Below, piece after piece: positions 38,042-46,690 of a stretch of 53,688 nt of DNA; position 1 is the first letter of the stretch, and the number at the start of each line of letters is the position of its first letter. A program made the position numbers and the translations under genes. The notes beneath the pieces are model-generated. The model saw only the letters and a list, made by a program, of their open reading frames with translations. It searched no databases and had not been told where the DNA came from. The DNA lies in the NCBI GenBank assembly GCA_024280115.1, contig JAJRQT010000066.1, forward strand, positions 1-53,688. Direction: 5' to 3'. This DNA is from Bacteroidota bacterium (GTDB lineage: Bacteria > Bacteroidota > Bacteroidia > Cytophagales > Cyclobacteriaceae).

Positions 38042-38467
38042 CTATCGGACGATCAGGACTTCACTTACCAGCTTCCAGTTACCTTCTTCCTCTTTGATCA
38101 GTGTTATAAGTGATACAAATGTCAGCTTGCTGCCTTCGAAAGATACCTTTGCGCTGGCGGTAGGGCCATTGATTACCATTTCTTCAAAGGTCAGTTTGCG
38201 ATGATCGCCACCAAATTCCTTTGTCTTTATTTTTTCCAGGTAAACTGATTTTGGCATTACGATCACCTCTGCACTACCAAATAGTCGATTCATTACAATT
38301 CTGTAATTATCATCTAAATACTTTGCCAACTCAACATCATCGCTGTTGTCTCCTGCTTTAGAAAAAGCAGTAATAGTTTCCTTAACAGCTTTAATTTCAG
38401 GATTTTGCGAGAAGCCGCTTGTACTGAGTAAAACACATAACATGCCTAATAATTTTAATTTTTTCAT
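38042..38467 (-). CDS. Secreted NTF2-like (lumazine-binding/DUF4440-type) protein
   Basis: The 141-residue protein has a signal peptide (MKKLKLLGMLCVLLSTSGFSQ) and a mature part matching the NTF2-like fold: a first helix EIKAVKETITAFSKA, a cone-forming beta sheet (YRIVMNRLFGSAEVIVMPKSVYLEKI) and the terminal strand pair FVSLITLIKEEEGNWKLVSEVL. Proteins of this family bind small molecules or are secreted enzymes or scaffolds. There is no catalytic residue pattern to assign. It stands as a single gene upstream of the DOMON gene on the same strand, with a 121-base gap. Confidence 0.8.
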   Translation of the reverse strand: MKKLKLLGMLCVLLSTSGFSQNPEIKAVKETITAFSKAGDNSDDVELAKYLDDNYRIVMNRLFGSAEVIVMPKSVYLEKIKTKEFGGDHRKLTFEEMVINGPTASAKVSFEGSKLTFVSLITLIKEEEGNWKLVSEVLIVR

Positions 38468-38588
38468 CTTCTTAAATTTTAATGGTTAATACTAATTGTG
38501 ATTTCCTTCACTTGTTTTTAGTCATTTAACAGAATATTTGTGCCGATTTGATCTTTAGTGAAAATTATTTTCTTTCATTACTTTTTGG

Positions 38589-39122
38589 TTAAAGTTTAAC
38601 ATTTATGGAAGTGCGCATCATTGAATGATGCTGAAAATCATCTTCCCGGCTGTATGCCATGATCAGTGTATATTTTAAATCTCTGTTCAAGTTCTTCTGA
38701 TATTTGCTTACAGCCCTGATAGGGAGAGAAAATTTTAATGTTGTTTTACCATTTTTTTCAATGCCATCAACATCTTGCACCTGAGATCCTATACCAAATG
38801 TCTCAATGGGTTTATAATTTCCAGCGCTTATTGTGAAATGTTCAACCACTTTTGGTTGTTCATTAACAATGTTGCCCATTAGAAGATAGGTCCCTGCAAT
38901 ATCTTTTTTTGTATTAAAACCAATAGTCACCCAGCCATCGGTTGGTGCGCTCATTTCGAAGAAAATTCTTTCATTATCATAGCGCCAACGCATGGTCATG
39001 CTGTTAATTGATATTGTTTGTATATTTTTCTGTTGTCCCTGACCAGATGTGGGCCAGTGGCCAATGCACGTGATCAATATTGTTAGCTGAAATATGATTA
39101 TAAGTGGGTTCATAAGATTCAT
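38589..39122 (-). CDS. Secreted DOMON-domain protein
   Basis: The 177-residue product has an N-terminal signal or anchor segment (IIIFQLTILITCIGHW) and then a DOMON domain (about residues 40-170): SMTMRWRYDNERIFFEMSAPTDGWVTIGFN..., KDIAGTYLLMG, and the terminal YSREDDFQHHSMMRTSI segment. DOMON domains bind haem or sugars and take part in redox reactions outside the membrane. The HH pair in the last segment may be a haem ligand. The gene lies 49 bases downstream of marR on the same strand. The gap carries the same two operator-like palindromes as the marR promoter. Confidence 0.88.
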   Translation of the reverse strand: MNLMNPLIIIFQLTILITCIGHWPTSGQGQQKNIQTISINSMTMRWRYDNERIFFEMSAPTDGWVTIGFNTKKDIAGTYLLMGNIVNEQPKVVEHFTISAGNYKPIETFGIGSQVQDVDGIEKNGKTTLKFSLPIRAVSKYQKNLNRDLKYTLIMAYSREDDFQHHSMMRTSINVKL

Positions 39123-39133
39123 TAAGTTGTTAA

Positions 39134-39154
39134 ATCAATAATTGATATATCAAT
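39134..39154 (-). promoter_or_regulatory. MarR-type operator in front of the DOMON gene
   Basis: Two overlapping palindromes, ATCAATaATTGAT (39134-39146) and ATTGATATATCAAT (39141-39154), lie 12-32 bases upstream of the DOMON ATG. Both also occur in front of marR at 39610-39660. This supports binding by the neighbouring MarR-family protein. Confidence 0.65.
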
Positions 39155-39171
39155 AAAATTGCGAAAAAAAA

Positions 39172-39603
39172 TCAAATCATGTTTTCCTGGATTCTAGTCA
39201 GCATAGATTTCAGGATATTGAGTTCACCGTCAGAAAATCCTTCAATACTTTTTCTTCTGTGTTTATTGATTATACTCATATGGTTTTTTACAAAGGCAGC
39301 TCCTATATTGGTGAGGCAGATGTTATATTGTCTCCGGTTATTTGGTATTGGTTTCCTCTGGAGAAATTGCTTTTTTTCCAATAAATCTACCGTTCTGGTA
39401 ATGGACGCCGGATCTCGCAGTGATTTATTTGCCAGCTCTTTCTGAGAAAGCTGCTCGGATTCTTCGATAATTTTCAGCAAAATCCATTGGTCAACTGTTA
39501 TGCCCAGCCCAACTTTATCAAATTCACGCTGAGAGTACAGTTTAGAGACTTTATTGGTTTTCTCTATTTGGAATAAAATCAGGTCTTCAATGTCCTTTAT
39601 CAT
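39172..39603 (-). CDS. MarR-family transcriptional regulator
   Basis: The 143-residue protein has the MarR winged helix-turn-helix: VDQWILLKIIEESEQLSQKELANKSLRDPASITRTVDLLEKKQFLQRK (about residues 38-85) with the wing NNRRQYNICLT. MarR proteins are dimeric repressors that bind palindromes and are released by small ligands. Identical or near-identical palindromes occur in its own upstream region and in front of the DOMON gene, so it probably regulates itself and that gene. The divergent oxidoreductase gene at 39839 is also close to the operators. Its ligand is unknown. Confidence 0.95.
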   Translation of the reverse strand: MIKDIEDLILFQIEKTNKVSKLYSQREFDKVGLGITVDQWILLKIIEESEQLSQKELANKSLRDPASITRTVDLLEKKQFLQRKPIPNNRRQYNICLTNIGAAFVKNHMSIINKHRRKSIEGFSDGELNILKSMLTRIQENMI

Positions 39604-39609
39604 TGTTAT

Positions 39610-39660
39610 ATCAATAATTGATTATGCAATGATAATAATAATCATTGATATATCAATGAT
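39610..39660. promoter_or_regulatory. MarR-type operators between marR and the divergent oxidoreductase gene
   Basis: ATCAATaATTGAT (39610-39622) is identical to the site at 39134. A perfect 20-base palindrome follows at 39641-39660 with half-site ATCATTGATA; its core ATTGATATATCAAT is identical to the 14-base site at 39141. The sites begin 6 bases upstream of the marR ATG. Confidence 0.7.
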
Positions 39661-39838
39661 TTATTATTTATTTTTATTATTTGTTTTAGAGTTACTACGA
39701 AAAATAATTCGAAAACTGAGAGCGTTGCACGTAATTTACGAATCCATAAATTGGTATAATAAAGTGGAAAAACACTTAATTATTCTATATTATTGCATCT
39801 TAATACTATTTATTTTTTAAATAAAAAGTCAGCTACAT

Positions 39839-41197
39839 ATGGGATCAAATATGAATTCAAGACGCAAATTTATTGCTAAAACAGCTATCGGTACTTTTGG
39901 GTTATACGCCGGTATGTCTGCTAAATCCTACTCAAATATTATTGGGGCAAATGACCGAATTAACATTGGTTTTCTCGGAACAGGAGGTAGGAGCAGGGGA
40001 CATAGAAGGATGGTGGAAATGTCGTACAAAGAGAAAAACCTACGGACTGTAGCTGTTTGTGACCTCTGGACAAAAAACAGGGAAAAAGGAGCTATGGATT
40101 GTAAGCAAAAATTCGAAGATGATGTGAAACAATTTAAGTACTCCGAGGATATGCTGAATATGAAAGAACTCGATGCTGTGATGATTGCCACCGGGGATCA
40201 TCAGCATGCAAAGATACTGGCAGAAGTAGTAAATGCGGGGAAAGACTGCTATTGTGAAAAACCAATGGCCCAGGATATTGAAGATGCAAAGCTTGCCCGT
40301 GACACGGTTTTAAGTTCAAAGCAAGTAGTGCAGATGGGCTCTCAATGGATAAGCGAACCGATACATATTGAGATCCGTGATATCATACGTTCTGGTAAAT
40401 TGGGTCAGATTACGAAAATTGAGCATAGTTGGAATGATAATAATCATCGCTGGCATGAACCGGATGACCCCGATGTTGCTGCCATTCGTGAGCAGGACAC
40501 AGATTGGAAAAGATGGCTGCTGGGCAAACCTGACAGACCGTTTGATCCATGGGCTTATTTTGAATTTAGAATTTTTAAAGATTTTTCTGGTGGTATTACT
40601 TCTCAATGGATGAGTCATGCGATAGGATTAGTACACTTTTACACCGATACAGCTATTCCCGATAGTGTGGTTGCCAATGGAGGTATATTTGGATGGCCGG
40701 ATATTCGCGAAAACCCCGATACTTTTCAAGCACTTGCAACTTATGATGATGCAAAATTTCTTTATTCTTATTCATCGAGTTATGCTAACAAATTTGGAGA
40801 CCAATCTGTAATACGGGGAAAAGATGGCACATTATTTTCCCATGGTGGAGAGGGAAGCCCACGCTGGTTTTTTATACCCGAACATTTAAAATTGCCAGGA
40901 GGATTTGATTTTTACGAAGGACTGAAAAAAGCTGTAGAGAAAGGAGAGGCGGAACTGATTACGGTTGATGAGTTTAAAGGTAAAGTTCCTTCAACAAGTC
41001 TGAGTGATGATAGTAAGCCACATCTCGACAATTGGATTGATAGTATGCGAAGTAGAAATCTGAAACCCAATGGTCATGTAATGACCGGATACTGGCACTC
41101 TATTGGTACCATTATGGCAACACGAGCTTACAGGGAAGGAAAGAAGTTGTATTGGGATCGAAAGAAAGATGAGATTGTAACTGATAAAGAAGGCTAA
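39839..41197 (+). CDS. Tat-exported Gfo/Idh/MocA-family oxidoreductase
   Basis: The N-terminus carries a twin-arginine signal (NSRRKFIAKTAIGTFGLY) beginning at residue 6; the ATG at 39851 is an equally good start. A Rossmann domain follows (INIGFLGTGGRSRGH, residues 41-55), with the family's catalytic Glu-Lys-Pro at residues 140-142 (CYCEKPMAQ). The C-terminal domain has the Gfo/Idh-type region (SGGITSQWMSHAIGLVHFYTD). Such NAD(P)-dependent sugar or cyclitol oxidoreductases, including GH109-like members, are often Tat-exported in Bacteroidota. The cofactor is presumably bound before export. Substrate unknown. It lies beside the MarR operators. Confidence 0.93.
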   Translation: MGSNMNSRRKFIAKTAIGTFGLYAGMSAKSYSNIIGANDRINIGFLGTGGRSRGHRRMVEMSYKEKNLRTVAVCDLWTKNREKGAMDCKQKFEDDVKQFKYSEDMLNMKELDAVMIATGDHQHAKILAEVVNAGKDCYCEKPMAQDIEDAKLARDTVLSSKQVVQMGSQWISEPIHIEIRDIIRSGKLGQITKIEHSWNDNNHRWHEPDDPDVAAIREQDTDWKRWLLGKPDRPFDPWAYFEFRIFKDFSGGITSQWMSHAIGLVHFYTDTAIPDSVVANGGIFGWPDIRENPDTFQALATYDDAKFLYSYSSSYANKFGDQSVIRGKDGTLFSHGGEGSPRWFFIPEHLKLPGGFDFYEGLKKAVEKGEAELITVDEFKGKVPSTSLSDDSKPHLDNWIDSMRSRNLKPNGHVMTGYWHSIGTIMATRAYREGKKLYWDRKKDEIVTDKEG

Positions 41198-41270
41198 TCA
41201 TGAATGCGACTATGCCCCATAAACAAATTTACCTGCCTCATTTATTAGGGGGCTTCGATAAATAAAACCT

Positions 41271-42299
41271 ATGGTCCATTACGATGTGGTAATAATAGGT
41301 GGAGGGCCGGCAGGGTTGCGTTGTGCTGAGGTATTAGATGGTACTGATAAGCAAGTATTATTGCTGGAAAAGAATGAAATAATGGGAGACAAGGTTTGCG
41401 CCGGTGGCTTGACAAGAAAGGATCTTGCCATTCTCGATCTGCCAGACGAAGTGATTGAACATAAAATATATGATACTGCCCTACATGCATTGCAGTATAA
41501 AAGTGAGACCCATGCTCCGGAGGCTTTTGTCTTTACGGTAAACAGGAAAACATTAGCTGCCTGGCAGGCAAAACAAATTAACGGAAAGAATATAGAGATC
41601 CAAACCGGGGTTCGGGTAGCAGGGATTAGCAAAGATAAAATCAGGTTACAAGATGGCTCGGAAATCGGGTTTCAGTTCCTTGTCGGAGCAGATGGGGTAA
41701 ACTCTATTGTCCGTAAGCACCTGAAAATACCAAATGAGAAGCGGTTGATTGGAATTCAATACACCATACCTGTGAAAAATCCAACTCCGCAATTGGAGTT
41801 ATATATGAATTCAAGGTTGTTTCATTCCTGGTATGCGTGGATTTTTCCACATGCTGATAATTTAGCCATCGGGAGTATTTGCGATCCTGATATTATAACA
41901 CCAAAAAAACTTTTGTCTAATCTGAAAACCTGGCTAAAGGACAAAAATATTGACGTCTCACAGGCAGAGTATCACACCTGGCCAATAAGCTATGACTACA
42001 GGGGACATCAATTCGATAACATATTGTTAACAGGAGATGCTGCGGGATTAACTTCCGGGCTTACCGGAGAAGGCATATATCAGGCTCTGGTATCTGGGGA
42101 GGCTGTGGCAAAAATTATTTTAAACGGAGAGACTGTCATCCCTGAGATGGATGAAATACTCCGTTACAATTCTATTCAGGAAAAAATTTTATGGGTCTTT
42201 ATAAAATCAGGTCCGTTGCGCCAAACGATTTTTAAAAGCATCATTTTATTGATGAATAACAAATGGGTCAAAGAAAAGATTAAACGTAGTTTTTCCTGA
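41271..42299 (+). CDS. Geranylgeranyl reductase-family FAD-dependent oxidoreductase
   Basis: The protein starts with the FAD-binding motif VVIIGGGPAGLRCAEVL (GGGPAG at residues 10-15), followed by the VCAGGLT motif and, near residue 140, FLVGADGVNSIVRKHL (GADGxxS). A late GDAAGLTSGLTGEGIYQAL segment binds the FAD ribitol and is typical of the GGR family. These flavoproteins reduce isoprenoid or other lipid double bonds, or hydroxylate aromatic compounds, in the cytoplasm or at the membrane. The 342-residue length is normal. It starts 73 bases after the Gfo/Idh gene and may be co-transcribed. Substrate cannot be assigned. Confidence 0.9.
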   Translation: MVHYDVVIIGGGPAGLRCAEVLDGTDKQVLLLEKNEIMGDKVCAGGLTRKDLAILDLPDEVIEHKIYDTALHALQYKSETHAPEAFVFTVNRKTLAAWQAKQINGKNIEIQTGVRVAGISKDKIRLQDGSEIGFQFLVGADGVNSIVRKHLKIPNEKRLIGIQYTIPVKNPTPQLELYMNSRLFHSWYAWIFPHADNLAIGSICDPDIITPKKLLSNLKTWLKDKNIDVSQAEYHTWPISYDYRGHQFDNILLTGDAAGLTSGLTGEGIYQALVSGEAVAKIILNGETVIPEMDEILRYNSIQEKILWVFIKSGPLRQTIFKSIILLMNNKWVKEKIKRSFS

Positions 42300-42393
42300 T
42301 TATTTCAAACAATTTAGGAATGTCTTAGTAGGAATGCATTTGCTGATTTGCTCAAAAAGTTGCAAAACCGGATAAGCATATATGTGCATATTA

Positions 42394-43107
42394 TCAATTA
42401 TCTTCCATGAATCTAATTTTATAATCGCTTATCTGTAAGAATATTTTGCCAGTTTTAAGATCTTCTGAGGATAGCTTTTTTTTATCAATTTCTACGTCTT
42501 TGGCCATGTAGTTCAACGGTATTTTAATCCGTTCCATCTCAAAGTTTACCTCTACCATATAAGGTAAAACTGAAATGGGTTTTTCATATTGCATAAGTAA
42601 GGTGTAGGAGCCATCTTTCTTGGTTGTTATTTCAGTTTCAATAATTCTATTTTTAACAGTATCCATTATTAGGGTGGCGATGGCAAAATCTGCTTTTTTA
42701 TCTGTAGGAATTACATTAATAACTTTACAAAGGATGCTATTTTTTTCTTCCATTCCCCTGTTTACTGTAAAAAATGAATATTTAAAGATTTCATTTAATG
42801 TAAAATCCAGGCCTCTTTTTGGTATGAGTACAAAATCATCAGAAGAGAAATCTACTGGCTTGCCCTTTATATAATGCATTTCAGCATTTTTTGCGGGCAT
42901 ATTGATAAAGCTGACATCCAAATCAAGTCTTATTTGTGCTGAGAATTCTTCAATAGAATCCATTCGTCGCTTTATTTTTAACAAATTGGAATCGATATCC
43001 TGTGCAGATAAGCTTTGGATATTTAGCATATAGAAAAGTGCAATTAATGTTTGCACAAAAAATCTATTATTTGGAGTCTTGCAAAGGCTAATTAATGTCC
43101 TTTTCAT
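42394..43107 (-). CDS. LolA-like periplasmic protein of an ABC exporter operon
   Basis: The 237-residue protein has an N-terminal signal (hydrophobic segment ending SLSAQ at about residue 36). Its mature part, with the pattern LLKIKRRMDSIEEFSAQI and later KNRIIETEITTKKDGSYTLLMQYEKP, resembles the outer-membrane lipoprotein carrier (LolA-like) beta-fold used to shuttle lipids or lipoproteins across the periplasm. It is the last gene of a four-gene operon and overlaps the permease gene by 4 bases, so it probably works with that transporter. The specific cargo is unknown; the resemblance is at fold level. Confidence 0.7.
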   Translation of the reverse strand: MKRTLISLCKTPNNRFFVQTLIALFYMLNIQSLSAQDIDSNLLKIKRRMDSIEEFSAQIRLDLDVSFINMPAKNAEMHYIKGKPVDFSSDDFVLIPKRGLDFTLNEIFKYSFFTVNRGMEEKNSILCKVINVIPTDKKADFAIATLIMDTVKNRIIETEITTKKDGSYTLLMQYEKPISVLPYMVEVNFEMERIKIPLNYMAKDVEIDKKKLSSEDLKTGKIFLQISDYKIRFMEDN

Positions 43108-43934
43108 CCGATATCCTTTTTATTAAACAGATAAATACCAAAACCCATAAAAATTATTGTATAACCAACGAGCAAAGCGCTGTTCAATAATATTTGATTC
43201 CAATTGATTTCGAAATAAAAAAAATATTGCCAGGTGTCATTAAGTTTGGCAAAAAATAATCGATTGACCCAGGCATTACCAAAATCAAACTTGAGTAACA
43301 GATTTGATAGTATCAGGAAAAAAGCAGCAATAATCCATGTTTTAGTGGCTTCTTTAAAGATCACAGCCAGAGTTAAACTGGTCACTGAAAAAAACACCAT
43401 GGAGATTGTTCCTGAGGCAAAAGCCCATAAAAGTCGAAAAAATGCTTCTTTTGGTTCAAAAAAATTGAGAGTGTCGATATAGACAATCAGGTCTCCATTG
43501 CCAAAGATTGAGTAGGAGAGGACAAATGAAGTCAGCGCCATAAAAAAGACAACCAGGACTGTGAATATTATTGCAACCACATACTTACTGAGGATAAATT
43601 GCCATTTGCTAACCGGCTGTAGCATAATTGTTTGCAATGTTCTGTCCTTATATTCCGAAGTAAGAGTTCCCGAAATTATTATCATCAGGATAAGGGGTAG
43701 ATTAAACCAAAGTGTGTTGAGTATCAGATAAATTAATAAATTACCGTTTAGCAAGGTGCCTTCGAAATAGAAGGATTGTTTGAGATTTCCCAAAAGAATA
43801 TCAATTATACTGCTTCCCTGGAAATATGCGCTGAAAAGTACAATTACCTCAATCAGGAATATTGCAGCCAGCGCGTAGTAGGTTTTACCCTGCCGGGAAA
43901 GCTTATAAACTTCAGCAGCTAGAAGAGCTTTCAT
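43104..43934 (-). CDS. ABC-2-type transporter permease
   Basis: The 276-residue protein has six hydrophobic segments (about residues 20-40, 70-95, 112-140, 165-190, 198-215, 245-268). The pattern EYKDRTLQTIMLQPVSKWQFILSKY matches ABC-2/GldF-like permeases, in which the membrane domain pairs with a separate ATPase. It would form the channel of an exporter in the cytoplasmic membrane. The gene overlaps both neighbours by 4 bases (ATPase upstream, LolA-like gene downstream). Substrate unknown. Confidence 0.9.
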   Translation of the reverse strand: MKALLAAEVYKLSRQGKTYYALAAIFLIEVIVLFSAYFQGSSIIDILLGNLKQSFYFEGTLLNGNLLIYLILNTLWFNLPLILMIIISGTLTSEYKDRTLQTIMLQPVSKWQFILSKYVVAIIFTVLVVFFMALTSFVLSYSIFGNGDLIVYIDTLNFFEPKEAFFRLLWAFASGTISMVFFSVTSLTLAVIFKEATKTWIIAAFFLILSNLLLKFDFGNAWVNRLFFAKLNDTWQYFFYFEINWNQILLNSALLVGYTIIFMGFGIYLFNKKDIG

Positions 43935-44788
43935 TGAGTGGCAGATTCAAATAAACTATCCATACTTATTTCAGGTGTGCATGAAGTAATGTATATATGC
44001 TCGCTGTGCAATTCTTGTATTAACGCGGCCACTTTTATCGGGGATATCGTGACCAATGCGCAGTGTCCTTTAAATACCACATGATATTTTTTTAATATTT
44101 TCGATGAAGAAATATTGGGAGCACAAATAGTATAGCTCTGAGTGTTGTCGGTAATCAAGCGGTGAGCAGGACCAGAATCAATTATTTTTCCATGGCTGAT
44201 TACAAATAGTGTATGACTGATTTTGCTCAGTTCATCTATGATGTGTGATGAAAGGAGTATGGCGAGTTTTTCTTCTTCGGCAAGTGTGTGTATCAGCTTT
44301 CTTAATGCAGCAATCCCCAGAGGATCCAGTCCTGAAAAAGGCTCGTCCAGCACCAGGCATTCAGGGTTATTTAGCAGCGCAATGGCAATTCCAAGGCGTT
44401 GTTTCATGCCCATAGAGAAATTTCTGACAGGATCTTTTCTGTCCACTGGTAATCCCACCCTGATCAGGCTTTCGGAAAGTGACCTTCGATCTGTAGGAGC
44501 TCCCTGTATGCTCCCAAATATTTTTAGGTTTTCAAAAGAATTCAAATATTCATACAGAGCTGGCTTTTCAATGATCCCTCCAATTGGTTTTTTACGATTT
44601 GAATTAATTTCAATACGACCACTATCAGGGCTGATCAACCCGCAAAGAATTTTAAAGAGCGTTGTTTTACCGGCTCCGTTAGACCCTAAAAGACCACAAA
44701 TTTCACCTGCTGCGCACGAGATGCTGACATTGTCGAGGACTTTCCCCGATGGGTAGGATTTACTCAATTCATTCCCGGAGATTATCAT
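43931..44788 (-). CDS. ABC transporter ATP-binding protein
   Basis: The 285-residue ATPase has the Walker A motif GSNGAGKT (residues 35-42), a signature-type segment NFSMGMKQRLGIAI (about residue 123), Walker B CLVLDEPFSGLD (about 144-155) and the H-loop SSHII. It would power the adjacent permease. The C-terminal 70 residues form an extra domain often seen in ABC-2 exporters of drugs, bacteriocins or lipids. Coupled by 4-base overlaps to the genes before and after. Confidence 0.95.
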   Translation of the reverse strand: MIISGNELSKSYPSGKVLDNVSISCAAGEICGLLGSNGAGKTTLFKILCGLISPDSGRIEINSNRKKPIGGIIEKPALYEYLNSFENLKIFGSIQGAPTDRRSLSESLIRVGLPVDRKDPVRNFSMGMKQRLGIAIALLNNPECLVLDEPFSGLDPLGIAALRKLIHTLAEEEKLAILLSSHIIDELSKISHTLFVISHGKIIDSGPAHRLITDNTQSYTICAPNISSSKILKKYHVVFKGHCALVTISPIKVAALIQELHSEHIYITSCTPEISMDSLFESATQ

Positions 44789-45336
44789 ATAGATAATTCC
44801 AATTGCATTTTCTGGTAATCAAATTTAGATTGATAGCTTTTCTCAATAAATGTTCTCGACCAGAAAGCCTTTTTAAATAGGAAAAGTGGATCTTTTACCA
44901 TGAAGTAAGGTGCAAAATGATACCAACGGACTCCTTTGTTATAATAATAATCATTTACATCATCAATAATTCCCAACTCACCGGCAGCAACTTCCACGGC
45001 TGTTCGCTGACATTTTGATACCATATACATGTCTGCAATTCTATGGTTATAACCGTACATAAAAAACTGGTCTTTAACCCGCTTATAATTTTGAAACCGT
45101 GACCAACCATCCATGATCACCAAAAATATATGTGAAAAAGAAAATAGGAAGCAACTGAACCAAAACACGATGAAAACCATGGAGGATTCAGCGTAAGCGG
45201 CTTTTAATTTTACCCAATAGAATAGTGCTTCTAGTACAAATAATGCCATTGAATAATATAATAATTTGCCAACTCTGAGATAGGAAATGAGCTTAGGGGG
45301 TTGGTATGGGATTGTAGTAAAATTCATTGTTATCAA
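44785..45336 (-). CDS. Membrane protein of unknown function, first gene of the ABC exporter operon
   Basis: The 183-residue protein has two hydrophobic segments (about residues 23-42 and 52-75) followed by a soluble tail rich in Tyr, Lys and Asp (KCQRTAVEVAAGELGIIDDVNDYYYNKG). The stop codon overlaps the ATG of the ATPase gene. No known family could be recognised. Its place at the head of a coupled operon suggests an auxiliary role in the exporter. Confidence 0.75.
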   Translation of the reverse strand: MITMNFTTIPYQPPKLISYLRVGKLLYYSMALFVLEALFYWVKLKAAYAESSMVFIVFWFSCFLFSFSHIFLVIMDGWSRFQNYKRVKDQFFMYGYNHRIADMYMVSKCQRTAVEVAAGELGIIDDVNDYYYNKGVRWYHFAPYFMVKDPLFLFKKAFWSRTFIEKSYQSKFDYQKMQLELSI

Positions 45337-45692
45337 ATCTAATAATTCTCAGCAAAGTTTCAAATCAATATTGAGGATGGAATTAAAAAATTACAATTTG
45401 AAATGAAATTGCATAATTCATATATTAATTTGTTCTTATCCTTTTATTTCCACTTTGAGCCTATATAATGAATCGAGATTATGCGCGATTTGAGGTTAAA
45501 AGTACGCATTATACGTTGCCTTTGTTTTGTTTTAATTCATACATTTACAATTAGTAAAGTTTAGGATTGAAATAAATAATTGGTGAAGTGGTTGATTCAC
45601 AGTAAATATGCAAGTGTAATAATGCACTTTTTGAATTAATTAATTGCTAATTTTAGCTTATGGCCTAAAACCAAAATTTAAGACAGTTTATA
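45337..45692. other. Intergenic region between the ABC operon and the sigma factor gene
   Basis: These 356 bases separate divergent transcription units and should contain promoters for both. AT-rich sequence with no open frame of note; no convincing promoter consensus or hairpin was identified. Confidence 0.4.
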
Positions 45693-45746
45693 TTGTCATT
45701 AGTATTTTTTTTGATTGATAACATATCATCTATTAAACAGAATATA

Positions 45747-46289
45747 ATGCAGAAGATTTATAGGGAATTGCTCGTGAGGTTCAGGGATGGTGAAAACCGC
45801 GCATACGAAGAATTATATAAATTATACAGAGAACCGGCATTGAGATTTTGTAATTCAATTTTAAAAGATATTGACGAATCTGAAAATGTAATTCAGGATG
45901 TATTTCTGAAAATTTGGTTTAAAAGAACTTCCATCAATCCGGATCTTAATTTCAATTCATATTTATTTACAATAATTAAAAACCGTGTTTTTGATTATCT
46001 CAAGGAGGTGAAGAAAAATGAATTCCTGAAAGAAAAATTCTGGGAGAGAGTGCTGGAATATAAGGCGGAAGATAATGAAATTAAAGAAGAGCGATTTGCT
46101 AAAGTAAAGGAGGCTGTAGAAAATCTTTCTGAAAAGAGAAAGGAGATCATCAAGCTCAATTATGAAGAGGGTAAGTCATACGAGGAAATTGCCAATCAAC
46201 TAAAAATTTCAAAAAACACCGTTAAAAATCAATTAGTAAAGGCCAAACAAGTCATCAGAAAACAACTCGATATGGCCTCTATGCTCTAG
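45747..46289 (+). CDS. ECF-type RNA polymerase sigma factor
   Basis: This ECF sigma factor directs RNA polymerase to its own regulon, usually the adjacent fecR-susCD genes. Region 2 (AYEELYKLYREPALRFCNSILKD ... VIQDVFLKIWF) and region 4 (LSEKRKEIIKLNYEEGKSYEEIANQLKISKNTVKNQL) are clear. The ATG at 45747 gives the usual MQKIYRELLVRF start; the open frame extends to a TTG at 45693. Length of 180 residues is normal. A fecR gene follows after 392 bases and a SusC with an STN domain after that, which is the standard cell-surface signalling arrangement. Confidence 0.96.
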   Translation: MQKIYRELLVRFRDGENRAYEELYKLYREPALRFCNSILKDIDESENVIQDVFLKIWFKRTSINPDLNFNSYLFTIIKNRVFDYLKEVKKNEFLKEKFWERVLEYKAEDNEIKEERFAKVKEAVENLSEKRKEIIKLNYEEGKSYEEIANQLKISKNTVKNQLVKAKQVIRKQLDMASML

Positions 46290-46681
46290 GAGGTCTTACT
46301 TGATCTATTTTTTCATCATCTACACGATACTAAAACACATATAATTACTCAACTTGCTGGGTTCAGGGGTTCATGTCGCAAGGCTAAATCAAATTAACAA
46401 GTATTGAATGCTGAAAAGGGATTCCAGTAGTTTTTATTGATTTCAGGTACCTTCGAAATACAACTAATAATTTCCATCTCCGCTCTTCTGGCTTCATTCG
46501 ATACAATCCGCGTGCTGCTGAAACTTTAGCGAAGGAGGAAGGCTTGCCGAAGGCGATGAAGACTATTTACCTTTCCCATTAGTATTAAAGTAGAACATAA
46601 TTTCAATATTTTAACTTTTTTTAATTATCCGATAGTCCTAATAACAATCAAGGTAGTATTACAGAAAACAAAGTTCAGAAA
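46290..46681. other. Intergenic region between the sigma factor and fecR genes
   Basis: These 392 bases contain no gene. The patch at about 46520-46560 (AAACTTTAGCGAAGGAGGAAGGCTTGCCGAAGGCG) looks like a degenerate dispersed hairpin repeat. The sigma factor and fecR may therefore be transcribed separately. Confidence 0.4.
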
Positions 46682-46690
46682 TTGACCAAA

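Noticed and set aside
39554..39820. 88-codon hydrophobic open frame on the plus strand over the marR promoter
   Set aside because: It overlaps the marR start and the operator palindromes; Ile-rich composition follows from the ATT/ATA-rich operator DNA.
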